A stretch of 64,000 bases of DNA from positions 62,001 to 126,000 of the forward strand of contig NZ_JAULRU010000731.1 in assembly GCF_030518155.1 (NCBI RefSeq), in the 5' to 3' direction. The notes under the pieces are model-generated. The model was not told where the DNA came from, did no database searches, and saw only the letters and a program-made list of their open reading frames with translations. Source of the stretch: Gilvimarinus gilvus. Its GTDB lineage: Bacteria > Pseudomonadota > Gammaproteobacteria > Pseudomonadales > Cellvibrionaceae. Both the position numbers and the translations under genes were made by a program. This document shows, in pieces, positions 26,236 to 34,948 of this stretch (the first letter of the stretch is position 1; each line of letters opens with the position of its first letter).

Positions 26236-27837
26236 TTATACCTTAAACTGTGAGGCAACGTCTCCCAGTCGTTTTGAAATATTGTCAATGTCTTGGCAAA
26301 TGCTGTTTGTGGTGCTTGTACTTTCGGTGACTTTCTCGGTATTACTGTGAATGTCGGTAACATGATTCATAACCTCCGAGAAAGTAGAACTTTGCTCATG
26401 GGTTGCGCTGGCGATCTGCTCATTGAATGCACTGATTTCCTGCACGCTGGTGAGGATGCTCGTCAGAGCAATTTCCGATTCGCGTGTCGCTTCAACGCCA
26501 GAGTTGACGCGCTCAACACTGTTTTCCATGGAGGCTACAGCACTTTGCGACACGCTTTGTAGCTCGCTAATGACGGCGTGAATCTCATCGGTGGCCTGCC
26601 GTGTTCTGACTGCAAGTTCGCGCACTTCATCGGCTACTACAGCAAATCCTCGGCCATGTTCACCGGCGCGGGCGGCCTCAATAGCGGCATTCAGTGCGAG
26701 TAGGTTAGTTTGCTCTGCTACATTTTGAATCGTGTTGAGCAGTTGGCCGACGTCGGTACTGAAGGTTTCAAATTTGTTAACGACCTCGGCGGAGCTCTTA
26801 ATGTCATCCGCGAGCGCGGTAATCGTGTCGACATTGCGGTTAAGGGTTTGCTTACCCTGTTCAGCGGTGGTGTTTATTTCGGCGGCTTTCTGCGATCCGC
26901 TGCCGGCGAGCTCGGCCACCTGCTCTACACTTGCCATGAGTTCGGCGATAGCATTGCGCGTGGCGGAAATGGCGCGGGCCTGCGCATCAATTTCCGTAAC
27001 GTTCTTTCCACTTGTGTCTGTTAGTCTTGATGACACCGAAGACAGTGAATTTACATCGTTCAGTATTTCTGCAAATGAAGCGTGTAGCTTTTCTACAAAG
27101 CGGTTGAAGTTTTCCGCCAAGGGCAAAATCTCGTCCTGACCGCGATAATCAATACGACAGGTTAGGTCGCCATCTCCAGATGCCATGTCATGTAATGATT
27201 GGGTAACCTGATGCAAATTACTGGTAATAGAGCGCCCAATAATTAAACTCATGACCACTAAAACTACGACAGCGACAATAGAGATGCCCAGTGAAATTCC
27301 TGAGGCACGCGAGGCGCCGGCCAGCGTTTCAGAAATGGAATTGGTGAAGTTTGCTTCGGTGTTGGACTTCATTAGCTCCAGCGATTGGGTCAGCGATTTT
27401 AATCTGTCGGCATTTCTCTTCGCGTCTTCGGCAACCCGGCTGAAGTCCACGGTGCCATCGATAAACCCCTCAGCTATTTGCGTAGCCGTACTGTACCACT
27501 CGTCTAAATCACTGAGCGCTTTGTCAATGCTGGGGGTGCCAAGCACTTGCAGCCGCTTTAGGTTTGACGCAATTAAGTCGTATTGACTGGATGCTTGCTC
27601 GAGAATATCGGGGTCGCCAGTCGTCACTGCCGAGCTGATATTCTGCTCCATAGACAGTAATGTGCCGAGGTTTATGGTTGTCAATTCCAGTGAGGGATAC
27701 AGGTTTTTTTGCACATCGACTAAGCGTGCGGCGTTGCCGCGTTCTACATACAAGGTATAGCCCTGACTGATAACGAAAGCTATGAGTGCAATGCCGACAA
27801 TCAGCAATAATTTGTGCGAAATTTTCAAAGCAAACAC
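26236..27837 (-). CDS. Methyl-accepting chemotaxis protein
   Basis: A 533-residue transmembrane chemoreceptor. One helix at about 9-29, a helical periplasmic sensor domain (about 30-180) and a second helix at about 182-202 are followed by a HAMP domain (about 205-260) and the signalling domain. The highly conserved hairpin tip reads [20 protein letters not shown], then [15 protein letters not shown]. It is the first gene of a minus-strand set with porin and PstS-like genes, spaced 24 and 13 bases, so a common signal (perhaps phosphate or another oxyanion) is possible but unproved. Confidence 0.94.
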   Translation of the reverse strand: MFALKISHKLLLIVGIALIAFVISQGYTLYVERGNAARLVDVQKNLYPSLELTTINLGTLLSMEQNISSAVTTGDPDILEQASSQYDLIASNLKRLQVLGTPSIDKALSDLDEWYSTATQIAEGFIDGTVDFSRVAEDAKRNADRLKSLTQSLELMKSNTEANFTNSISETLAGASRASGISLGISIVAVVVLVVMSLIIGRSITSNLHQVTQSLHDMASGDGDLTCRIDYRGQDEILPLAENFNRFVEKLHASFAEILNDVNSLSSVSSRLTDTSGKNVTEIDAQARAISATRNAIAELMASVEQVAELAGSGSQKAAEINTTAEQGKQTLNRNVDTITALADDIKSSAEVVNKFETFSTDVGQLLNTIQNVAEQTNLLALNAAIEAARAGEHGRGFAVVADEVRELAVRTRQATDEIHAVISELQSVSQSAVASMENSVERVNSGVEATRESEIALTSILTSVQEISAFNEQIASATHEQSSTFSEVMNHVTDIHSNTEKVTESTSTTNSICQDIDNISKRLGDVASQFKV

Positions 27838-28179
27838 GCAGACATCCTTTTATTGAATAAGTATCGCCGAGCCATTTTGCCTTAACAGGGAGTCCAAATA
27901 TGGAGATGGGTTATATCAGGTATAGCAGTAGGGACACGGCGCCGCAAATTTTGCCAGTGCGCTGGCCAATTCGTTATCGACTTTCTCACAATTGGAAATA
28001 AGAAGGGTGTCAGATTATCGCTAAAAGTTGTTGAAAGCCCGATTGTCTTGACGCCTTGGGCAATGATCGTAAATAAAATATAGCGTATAGCTATCAATTA
28101 GATTGGGAGCATTGCTTTGATTGTTTAAATGAGAATGGATATTATTACTAAAAGGTTGGCGATCAATGAGGAGGCCGTA
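27838..28179. other. Intergenic region between divergent chemoreceptor and DUF2061 genes
   Basis: No gene is supported in these 342 bases. TTGACG at 28048-28053 is a fair -35, but TAAATA (28070-28075) and TAAAAT (28074-28079) sit at 16 and 20 bases, so the -10 is uncertain. The AT-rich string around 28070-28100 contains TATAGCGTATAGCTATC. Both genes must be started from here. Confidence 0.4.
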
Positions 28180-28392
28180 ATGACTAAGACAATTTCATTT
28201 GCAGTATTGCATTTCACTGTCGCTTTTACAGTGACCTACATATTGACTGGCGACCTACTCATAGGCAGTGCCGTTGCGTTAGTGGAGCCTGCCATCAATA
28301 CTGTGGCCTTTTATTTCCACGAAATGGGTTGGAAGCGCTGGGCGGACGAAAAAGAGTCCATTATCGAGAGCTTTGCGCACCGCGCAGCTTAG
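28180..28392 (+). CDS. DUF2061 small membrane protein
   Basis: A 70-residue protein with two hydrophobic segments and the DUF2061 ending FYFHEMGWKRW (about 45-55). Function unknown; members are small inner-membrane proteins. The ATG at 28180 has GGAGG eight bases upstream and is preferred over an in-frame ATG at 28129. The stop overlaps the end of tatC by four bases on the opposite strand. Confidence 0.8.
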   Translation: MTKTISFAVLHFTVAFTVTYILTGDLLIGSAVALVEPAINTVAFYFHEMGWKRWADEKESIIESFAHRAA

Positions 28393-29135
28393 GCTGCGCC
28401 GGGTTCTTCGCGGCGCTTTTGCAGAAGGCGGCCAAAGAAAATTCCAGTTTCAAACAAGAGCCACATGGGCAGTGCCAACAGGGTTTGTGAAATTATATCT
28501 GGCGGTGTTAGTAGCATTCCGACAATAAAGCAGCCAACGACGACATAGGGGCGTTTCTTTGCCATGCCATCGGCGCTAATGGCGCCCGCCAGAATCAGTA
28601 GAATTGTGGCGATGGGTATCTCAAAAGCGACGCCAAAAGCGAAAAAGATCTTCAAAACAAAGTCTAAATATCGGCTAATGTCGGTCATGATGGCGACATT
28701 TTCCGGCCCCACAGACGTGAAAAAGCCGAAAATGAGTGGGAACACCACAAAATAGGCAAATGCCATCCCCAAGTAAAACAGCGCTACCGATGACGCCAAA
28801 AGTGGCAGCGCCAGGCGCTTTTCATGGCGATAGAGCCCCGGCGCAATAAAAGCCCAAATTTGATAAAGCACGTAGGGAATACTGGCGACAAAGGCTGTAA
28901 ACAAGGTTAGCTTAAATGGAGTTAGGAATGGTGATGCCACATCTGTGGCAATCATGCTGTTATTTTCCGGTAAATAGGCTTGCAGCGGCGCCGATACAAA
29001 CTCATAGATTTCGCTGGCAAAGGGCAATAGACATGCGCAAACCGCCCCGACCACAAGCAGTGCTTTAAGCAAGCGGTTACGCAATTCAATCAGGTGTTGT
29101 ACCAGTGGCAGTTCCTGGTCGGTAGATTCACTCAT
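28389..29135 (-). CDS. tatC: Sec-independent protein translocase TatC
   Basis: Multi-spanning receptor of the twin-arginine translocase, which exports folded proteins. 248 residues with six membrane helices. The N-terminal signature QELPLVQHLIELRNRLLK (with the conserved Glu-Leu-Arg), FLTPFKLTLF and the PYVLYQIWAFIAPGLY block are diagnostic. Overlaps tatB by four bases. Confidence 0.97.
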   Translation of the reverse strand: MSESTDQELPLVQHLIELRNRLLKALLVVGAVCACLLPFASEIYEFVSAPLQAYLPENNSMIATDVASPFLTPFKLTLFTAFVASIPYVLYQIWAFIAPGLYRHEKRLALPLLASSVALFYLGMAFAYFVVFPLIFGFFTSVGPENVAIMTDISRYLDFVLKIFFAFGVAFEIPIATILLILAGAISADGMAKKRPYVVVGCFIVGMLLTPPDIISQTLLALPMWLLFETGIFFGRLLQKRREEPGAA

Positions 29136-29506
29136 GACTTTTCGCTGCTAGAGGCCGATGCTTCGGTATTGTCCGGGGGAGTTTCACTGTGGGCGTGGTC
29201 CGGTGCTTCGGTGGGCGCGCCATAGTCTTTTTGCATACGCTCTGCGCGCTCGGGCTCCATTGCCTGTTCAATGTCGCGTTTGGTCGCTTCCAGGTTGCGC
29301 ATAATCTCTTCGTTGTGCAGTTGGCGGCGAATGTCGTCTGCGCCAATCTGCTTTTCAATCTCGCTGCGCGTTTCGCGCAAGCTGCGTTTGAGCCTACCGA
29401 CCCATAGGCTTACGGCGCGCACCGTTTCCGGTAAGCGTTCAGGGCCAATGACCACCAAAGATACAATGGCAATTAGCAAAAGCTCGAAAAACCCCATATC
29501 GAACAC
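29132..29506 (-). CDS. tatB: Sec-independent protein translocase TatB
   Basis: Tat substrate-receptor subunit. The N-terminal helix MFDMGFFELLLIAIVSLVVI carries the Glu at position 8 that marks TatB, then the GPERLP hinge at about 22-27 and an amphipathic helix. The acidic, Glu/Ala-rich tail (about 75-124) is variable in the family. Lies 14 bases downstream of tatA. Confidence 0.95.
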   Translation of the reverse strand: MFDMGFFELLLIAIVSLVVIGPERLPETVRAVSLWVGRLKRSLRETRSEIEKQIGADDIRRQLHNEEIMRNLEATKRDIEQAMEPERAERMQKDYGAPTEAPDHAHSETPPDNTEASASSSEKS

Positions 29507-29520
29507 GAGTGGCCGTCTGC

Positions 29521-29748
29521 TCAGCGACTTTCGGTTTTATCTTCGCTTTTCGACGCACTGTCCGTGGGCTTTTCTTCGGCTTCCAGTGACTTGGTGTCTT
29601 CGGCTTTGTCGTCATCGCTGACGGATTTTTTGAAGCCTTTAATCGCCTCGCCTAGGTCCGAGCCCATGCCGCGCAGGCGCTTGGTGCCAAACAGCAGAAA
29701 AACAATGGCGAGAATAATGAGTAATTGCCAGAGGCTGATGCCAGCCAT
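29521..29748 (-). CDS. tatA: Sec-independent protein translocase TatA
   Basis: Pore-forming subunit of the Tat system: 75 residues with a short membrane helix ([17 protein letters not shown]), the FG hinge followed by [20 protein letters not shown] amphipathic helix and a charged tail. It lies 14 bases after hisE, in the his-tat arrangement common in gammaproteobacteria and pseudomonads. Confidence 0.96.
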   Translation of the reverse strand: MAGISLWQLLIILAIVFLLFGTKRLRGMGSDLGEAIKGFKKSVSDDDKAEDTKSLEAEEKPTDSASKSEDKTESR

Positions 29749-29762
29749 AGTGATACCCTCTA

Positions 29763-30122
29763 TTAATGGTGTGTGGTTTTTGATTGCGAGCGGGAGGCTT
29801 TTTCGTCGTGCCCGGAAACCCCGAAGCGGCGAGCAAGCTCCTGCATGACGCTGTCTGCCGACTCATCAAGGTGAGATAGCATCACCAGCGAGTGAAACCA
29901 CAAGTCGGCAGTTTCGGCAATCAGGTCTTTGGTGTCGCCAGTCGCTTCGGCGTCCTTGGCGGCGAGAATGGTTTCGGTGGCCTCTTCGCCCACCTTTTCC
30001 AAAATCTTATTCAAGCCTTTTTGGTGCAGGCTCGCCACATAGGATTTATCGCCGTCGCCGCCTTTTTTGCGCTCGGCCAATATTTTTGTTAAAGCCGCTA
30101 GAACGTCAGTGTTGTTTGTCAT
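29763..30122 (-). CDS. hisE: Phosphoribosyl-ATP pyrophosphatase
   Basis: Second step of histidine synthesis. 119 residues; MazG-like helical fold with [21 protein letters not shown] (about 27-47, metal-binding Glu residues) and [17 protein letters not shown]. Separate from HisI, unlike the fused enteric protein. Overlaps hisI by four bases. Confidence 0.95.
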   Translation of the reverse strand: MTNNTDVLAALTKILAERKKGGDGDKSYVASLHQKGLNKILEKVGEEATETILAAKDAEATGDTKDLIAETADLWFHSLVMLSHLDESADSVMQELARRFGVSGHDEKASRSQSKTTHH

Positions 30123-30517
30123 TGGTATATTTCACCCGGATCTTTGATGACAGCTTCGACGCTTTGCCAATGGTCGCCGTCGAGCTTGCGATAAAAACAG
30201 CTTTCCCGGCCCGTATGACAGGCGATACCGCCTATTTGCTCTACCGTAAGCAGTACCACGTCGGCGTCGCAGTCGAGTCGCATTTCGTGCAACTTTTGCA
30301 CGTGGCCGGAGGATTCACCTTTGCGCCAGAGTTTGCCACGCGAGCGCGACCAGTAAATGGCCCGGCCCTCTTGTGCGGTGAGTGACAATGCCTCGCGGTT
30401 CATCCAGGCCATCATCAGAATGCGGCCGCTGGCCACATCTTGGGCGATGGCGGGCACTAAACCGTTGTCGTCCCATTTTACCTCATCCAGCCAGCTGGCC
30501 GGTGAATTTTCAGTCAT
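30119..30517 (-). CDS. hisI: Phosphoribosyl-AMP cyclohydrolase
   Basis: Third step of histidine synthesis, a zinc enzyme. The metal and substrate motif [17 protein letters not shown] with [12 protein letters not shown] (about 92-122) is complete. The ATG at 30517 ([15 protein letters not shown]) has GGAG eight bases upstream; an earlier ATG at 30544 would add nine unusual residues. It overlaps the AKR stop by 8 bases. Confidence 0.95.
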   Translation of the reverse strand: MTENSPASWLDEVKWDDNGLVPAIAQDVASGRILMMAWMNREALSLTAQEGRAIYWSRSRGKLWRKGESSGHVQKLHEMRLDCDADVVLLTVEQIGGIACHTGRESCFYRKLDGDHWQSVEAVIKDPGEIYQ

Positions 30518-31313
30518 GCTGCAGGCTCCGCTTTGCCTTGGCAATGTTATCAGATAGATGCTGCGGGTTTATGGTGCCCACAATGGCCGAGCTAACACTC
30601 GGGTGGGCAAACACATAATTCATGCTCGCCTGAATAGGGTCACTCTGCGTCGCTGTATGGCATATGTGACCACTGGCCAGGGCTTTTTTGAGCAAAACCC
30701 CTTTGTTAAGGCGCTGGCATTCATCCAGTACCGCCACTTCGCTGGCGTGGCCCAGATTATAGGTAACCATGACACAGTCAGATTCCCGCGCGGCGAGTAT
30801 ACCGCCTTCCACCGTTTTGGTGGACATTCCATACGCTTTTATTACCCCTGCCTGTTTGAGCTTGTCGAGTTCTGTAAAGGCATCGGTATTTTCAATAATG
30901 TCGACGTCTTCGCCATTGGAGTGCACTAATACCAAGTCTAGGGTGTCTCGCCCTAAGCGTTGCAGGCTGCGCTCGACACTAAAGCGTGTGTGCCTGGCAC
31001 TAAAATCAAACCAGCTTTTGCCATTGTCGAACTCTTCCCCAGTTTTAGTGCCGACCACCCAGCGCGCGTGTTCTCCCTTAAGCAGCTGCCCTAAGCGTTC
31101 TTCACTAATGCCGTAAGCCGGGGCTGTATCGATAAAATTAATGCCCAGTTCCCATGCCAGGCTCAGTAGGGCTTTGGCCTGCTCATCACTGGGTAGTTCA
31201 AACTGGGTAGGGTACTTAACACCCTGGTTGCGGCCGAGTTTCACTGTACCGAGACCCAGTGCACTGATGTGCAGACCGCTACTGCCCAGCGGGCGGTGTT
31301 GAAAGCCGTTCAT
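30510..31313 (-). CDS. Aldo/keto reductase
   Basis: A 267-residue NADPH-dependent oxidoreductase of the AKR superfamily. Seen: [11 protein letters not shown] near the N-terminus, [19 protein letters not shown] with catalytic Asp and Tyr, the Lys in GTKTG, and [12 protein letters not shown] near the C-terminus for cofactor phosphate. The usual catalytic His position is in DLVLVHSNG. Substrate unknown. It is joined by 4-base overlaps to the FAD oxidoreductase upstream and 8 bases to hisI downstream. Confidence 0.88.
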   Translation of the reverse strand: MNGFQHRPLGSSGLHISALGLGTVKLGRNQGVKYPTQFELPSDEQAKALLSLAWELGINFIDTAPAYGISEERLGQLLKGEHARWVVGTKTGEEFDNGKSWFDFSARHTRFSVERSLQRLGRDTLDLVLVHSNGEDVDIIENTDAFTELDKLKQAGVIKAYGMSTKTVEGGILAARESDCVMVTYNLGHASEVAVLDECQRLNKGVLLKKALASGHICHTATQSDPIQASMNYVFAHPSVSSAIVGTINPQHLSDNIAKAKRSLQHD

Positions 31314-32506
31314 TGTCGCTCCCAGGGTAGTGAGGCTATTTGCGGCGCAGACAGTTTGGCACGTAATTTTTCTAACCCATCGCTCGAGGTCTGCGGTGGT
31401 GTCAGATGAGCCAAAACCTGCTGCGCCATATTGGGTACAAGCGTGAGTTTGGTCGGCCAGGCGACCAATGTATTGTCTATACCGGGGGCTGGTTCGGCAT
31501 AGGCCTGGTCTGGCCGCACCAGACCAGGCTGGCGTGGCTCGGCCCGCTCGATAAATAGTGTGCTGAAGGTCGCCTCACTAAAATCCAGCCAGGGAAACAA
31601 ATGCTCTAATTCCCGTCGCCCGCTAGCCACTAATTGTTCATCCGTCAGCTTCGCGCCGTCTTCGGCCAGGCTACCGCCTAGGTACCAAACCATTTCACCG
31701 TTTGAGTTCGGGTGGCTTGAGATAGTCAGACGCGGGGTTTTATCGGCGCCCAGGCAGTGGCCGTAAAAAGCGTGTGGGTGGCGATGACGCACAACCAGTT
31801 GGCGCAGCGGGCGCAGTTGTTGTTCGGGCTTGTCACAGCCGAGCGCATGCAAGCACTCGGCGTTGCCCTTGCCGGCAGTGAGCACAACCTGTCGGGCCTT
31901 GATTGCGGTGCCATCTTGCAGCCTTATCACCGCTTGATTGTTTTCGCGAGTCAGCTGGTCTTGCTCCGACAGGCTGAATAAATGACCACTATTATTTTGC
32001 GCAAGGTTACTTACCAAAGACGGTACATCGAGCACCATATCGACCAAACGGTATAGGCTGCCCTTGAACTGATCGGTTTGAAACAGTGAAGGCCGTGCGC
32101 TGGTCGTTACTTTGTCGACACGGCCCCGCAACGCCTTGCTGGCGAAAAAGCTGGTTAGGCGGCCCACGGTTGATGATGACCACATGTAAAAGTGATCACT
32201 CAATACCCGGGAGCGCTGTAAATCGACGTCCCCTTGTCCCTGCAAACACGCGCGCCAGTGTTCGGGCATATCGGCGATGGCTTCGGACGCACCGCTTAAG
32301 CTGCCGGCCAATGTGTACTTAACACCACCGTGAATCATGCCTTGCGAGGCAACGGTTTGACCGCTACCCAGCGGCGCGCGGCTGAACAGGGCGGCTTGAT
32401 AGCCCGAGCGGCGCAAACGTTCGAGTAGCCAGAGCCCGGCTATGCCACCGCCGATAATGGCGACATCCAAGTTGACGTCAGTGTTGTTTTCAGGTGAAGC
32501 GGACAT
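31310..32506 (-). CDS. FAD-dependent oxidoreductase (DAO family)
   Basis: About 398 residues. The N-terminal dinucleotide-binding motif is AIIGGGIAGLWLLERLRRSG, followed by a second conserved region SGQTVASQGMIHGG, as in glycine oxidase, glycerol-3-phosphate dehydrogenase and other DAO-fold enzymes. The FAD-adjacent GKGNAE and the substrate region are less typical. The ATG at 32506 is preferred to a GTG at 32551. First gene of the FAD-AKR-hisI-hisE-tatABC run. Substrate not predictable. Confidence 0.85.
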   Translation of the reverse strand: MSASPENNTDVNLDVAIIGGGIAGLWLLERLRRSGYQAALFSRAPLGSGQTVASQGMIHGGVKYTLAGSLSGASEAIADMPEHWRACLQGQGDVDLQRSRVLSDHFYMWSSSTVGRLTSFFASKALRGRVDKVTTSARPSLFQTDQFKGSLYRLVDMVLDVPSLVSNLAQNNSGHLFSLSEQDQLTRENNQAVIRLQDGTAIKARQVVLTAGKGNAECLHALGCDKPEQQLRPLRQLVVRHRHPHAFYGHCLGADKTPRLTISSHPNSNGEMVWYLGGSLAEDGAKLTDEQLVASGRRELEHLFPWLDFSEATFSTLFIERAEPRQPGLVRPDQAYAEPAPGIDNTLVAWPTKLTLVPNMAQQVLAHLTPPQTSSDGLEKLRAKLSAPQIASLPWERQ

Positions 32507-32664
32507 GAAAAGTGAGTAACCAGGTCGGTTGCGGTTGCCACAAAGCAACACTTAAAGTGAGTTGCGACCATTATATCGGTTACGGCTCACTTTTGCTGTA
32601 TTTGCCCTGACACGCAAGTTCTGGTTGGTTAACATAGCGCCTGCTCAACAACGGAGGAATCACC

Positions 32665-34398
32665 TTGACAGGAAAATCACGCATAGCCGCCGCACTTATC
32701 ATTGTTGCTTTTGTATTTATCGGCGGTCTCTATCTATGGGCTGGGGGTGAGCAAGCGCGACTTGTCGGTTACGGTTTTTTAAAGTTAGACCGCGGTCAAA
32801 TGACGGTAAATTTTGATCGGCATTGGGTTTGGCTGGATGCCAATGGTCGCGAAGGCCGATCACTGGATTTGGCCGCGGTAGATCTGCATCCTGTGGCAGA
32901 TTATGACTTTTTTGCCAACGGCGATCTGCTGGTTTTGCACCGGGCAGCGCAGCGCTCAGTATGGCAGAATTTGCGGGCATTTCTGCGCATCAGTGAAGGT
33001 CCGCAAAGCGCAGCCGGGACTGCGCAGGGGCGACAAGACGGCTTTTATCGTTGCCAATTGCTGCCACTTAATTGTGAGCGTCTGGCTAAGATCACGCAGC
33101 TGCCAGCGCGCAGCTCTCGGCTCGTTATAGACCGGCAAAGCGATACGGTTTACCTGGTGGATACAGCGGATCACAGTCTGTATAAATACAGTGCGTCGGG
33201 TCGGTTGTTGGCACAACAGAGCACGGGTTTTAAATTTCCCAATCAGCTGCTTTTGACTGAAGGTCAATTGTGGCTTGCTGATACCAACAATCACCGGGTC
33301 GTTCGCCTGGCTACGGCAGAGGATACTTTTGGCGAAGTACTGGAAACCCACAACATTAATCTCGGCGGAGAATACCGCTGGCCTCATCAACTGGCGGCGT
33401 CTGCGGCCGGGCTCTGGGTGTTGGTCGGTAACAATGCAATGGCCGATGGAAAATTGCGGTTAATAGAGCCAAGTGGCGACCTCGCAGCGCCCATTTCCAG
33501 CCAGGCATTAGCCAAAGTTGGCATCGGAGATCCATTGGCCCTACATTTTTGGCAAAAGCGTCTGTGGATCAATGACTTTGATGCGCCCAAGCTTATCTTG
33601 TTTGATCCGAACTCAGGCACTAGTACTCGCGCCCAGTCGCCGACATTAACGCAACTGGAGCAGGCGCATATTGAGCGCTGGGAGTACTATCAACTAATGC
33701 AGCGCATCGCCCTAATTCTCTTTGTGGTTTTATTGATCGGCGGCTTTGCGGCGGCGTGGCGTCTAGAACGGCAGCAAACGTTGGATAAGTTTAAGTCGGT
33801 TAAGAACGCTAACAGCCTATCGGTAGACGGCGAAATAACCCCCACTGGCCAAAGCGGCGTTATGTGGATTAGCTCGGGTTTAAAGCCCTGGCACCATTGG
33901 ATGATCTACGTGTTATGGGCGTGTACGTTGATGTGTTCAGTGTTGCTGATTTACTTGTATGTGACCAACGATAAGCTAGGTTCGGGTTTCCTGGCAGTGA
34001 TGGGCGCGATGATCGTTTTTTTGCTGCTGATCAGTTTGGTGGTCAGTAAAATATTTCGCAGTATTGTCAGCGCTAAATTAGGCGTGGTGGGCGAGTCGCT
34101 GGTGTTGGATGACGGCTTTGGCAATAGCACTATTGCCAAAGATGGTGCGCTGGCTTATACCGCGCATTTTATTTTTGCAGATGATGTGGCAATCGCGCTC
34201 GGCAATCAAAATGTTAAGTTCTTTGCCAGGAATGAGCTGGAAAAATGGGTGTACCCGAGGCTTAAACGGGCGCGCAAGCTGTCGGCCTGGGAGCAGACTG
34301 TGCACTTGTGGCGTTTGCGCCACCCGCAAATGATCTATATGGCTATTATTTTGGCTGCCATGCTCGCATTGCTGATATTTTTGGAGCTTTTTTCTTGA
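32665..34398 (+). CDS. NHL-like propeller protein with membrane helices, unknown function
   Basis: A 577-residue protein of unknown function. TTG start with ACGGAGGA seven bases upstream. One N-terminal helix (about 6-26) is followed by a probably periplasmic region with NHL/beta-propeller-like repeats (VDTADHSLYKYSASG; LWLADTNNHRVVRL at about 195-215; NDFDAPKLILFDPNSG). Four more helices lie at about 347-367, 411-437, 438-464 and 555-577. No catalytic motif recognised. It is flanked by a divergent FAD oxidoreductase gene and a 350-base gap, so context adds little. Confidence 0.75.
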   Translation: MTGKSRIAAALIIVAFVFIGGLYLWAGGEQARLVGYGFLKLDRGQMTVNFDRHWVWLDANGREGRSLDLAAVDLHPVADYDFFANGDLLVLHRAAQRSVWQNLRAFLRISEGPQSAAGTAQGRQDGFYRCQLLPLNCERLAKITQLPARSSRLVIDRQSDTVYLVDTADHSLYKYSASGRLLAQQSTGFKFPNQLLLTEGQLWLADTNNHRVVRLATAEDTFGEVLETHNINLGGEYRWPHQLAASAAGLWVLVGNNAMADGKLRLIEPSGDLAAPISSQALAKVGIGDPLALHFWQKRLWINDFDAPKLILFDPNSGTSTRAQSPTLTQLEQAHIERWEYYQLMQRIALILFVVLLIGGFAAAWRLERQQTLDKFKSVKNANSLSVDGEITPTGQSGVMWISSGLKPWHHWMIYVLWACTLMCSVLLIYLYVTNDKLGSGFLAVMGAMIVFLLLISLVVSKIFRSIVSAKLGVVGESLVLDDGFGNSTIAKDGALAYTAHFIFADDVAIALGNQNVKFFARNELEKWVYPRLKRARKLSAWEQTVHLWRLRHPQMIYMAIILAAMLALLIFLELFS

Positions 34399-34542
34399 TC
34401 GGTCGTTGTGCAGTTTGACTGCAATGTGTACTATTAACCCTTGCTTATTCGGTGGCCAAAATTTGTTGCTTAGTTCGGACAATTTGTCTGATTTATTTCG
34501 CAATAGTTGCCCGCCGAATCCCGATTAAACAGTGAGTCGACG

Positions 34543-34644
34543 ATGATGACACGCATGCATACACAAAAACACATGAACCTGGCGGGTCAAACCTGTCGAG
34601 GTTATGTGCGCGTGCACATTTCGCAGCTCTCACTGAACGATTGA
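34543..34644 (+). CDS. Possible 33-residue ORF ahead of a hairpin
   Basis: A short frame (start MMTRMHTQKHMN, end HISQLSLND) preceded by AGTGAG and followed 11 bases later by a GC-rich hairpin. It is His- and Met-rich at the start. No family recognised. The rest of the gap 34399-34748 holds no other coding signal. It may be a leader peptide, a small protein or chance. Confidence 0.3.
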   Translation: MMTRMHTQKHMNLAGQTCRGYVRVHISQLSLND

Positions 34645-34654
34645 AAATAACAGG

Positions 34655-34680
34655 GGCCGCGAATCAATTGCGGCCTTTGT
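34655..34680 (+). terminator. Hairpin terminator candidate
   Basis: GGCCGC (34655-34660) and GCGGCC (34670-34675) pair over a 9-base loop, followed by TTTGT. It could terminate transcripts from the NHL-like gene 250 bases upstream or from the short frame at 34543. Confidence 0.5.
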
Positions 34681-34748
34681 CAGAACTTTTTATTTCCCCT
34701 CTGTATTAGCCCGCATTGATTGAGCCCCCTACACATGGAGTGTTGGGG

Positions 34749-34922
34749 ATGTTTGAGTTTATTAAAAAAATAATAAGGTTTAGACGCAGGAAAATCACAG
34801 GCGCTGACGGCTTATCATCGCGCCTGCAAAAAGATGCAGGGGTGCGGGTCACACGCATTCGTTTGCCTAGTGGTGCCGAGGTTGTAATAACCCATAGGGA
34901 AGACGGCTCCGAGTCGCTATAA
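34749..34922 (+). CDS. Small basic protein, unknown
   Basis: A 57-residue product (start MFEFIKKIIRFRRRK) with GGAG eight bases upstream. Strongly basic N-terminal amphipathic stretch, then RVTRIRLPSGAEVVITHRE as a beta-hairpin-like end. No family recognised. Its stop is 26 bases before the esterase start, so the two may share a transcript. Confidence 0.5.
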   Translation: MFEFIKKIIRFRRRKITGADGLSSRLQKDAGVRVTRIRLPSGAEVVITHREDGSESL

Positions 34923-34948
34923 TGAGCCTCCAATATAAGGAGAATGCC

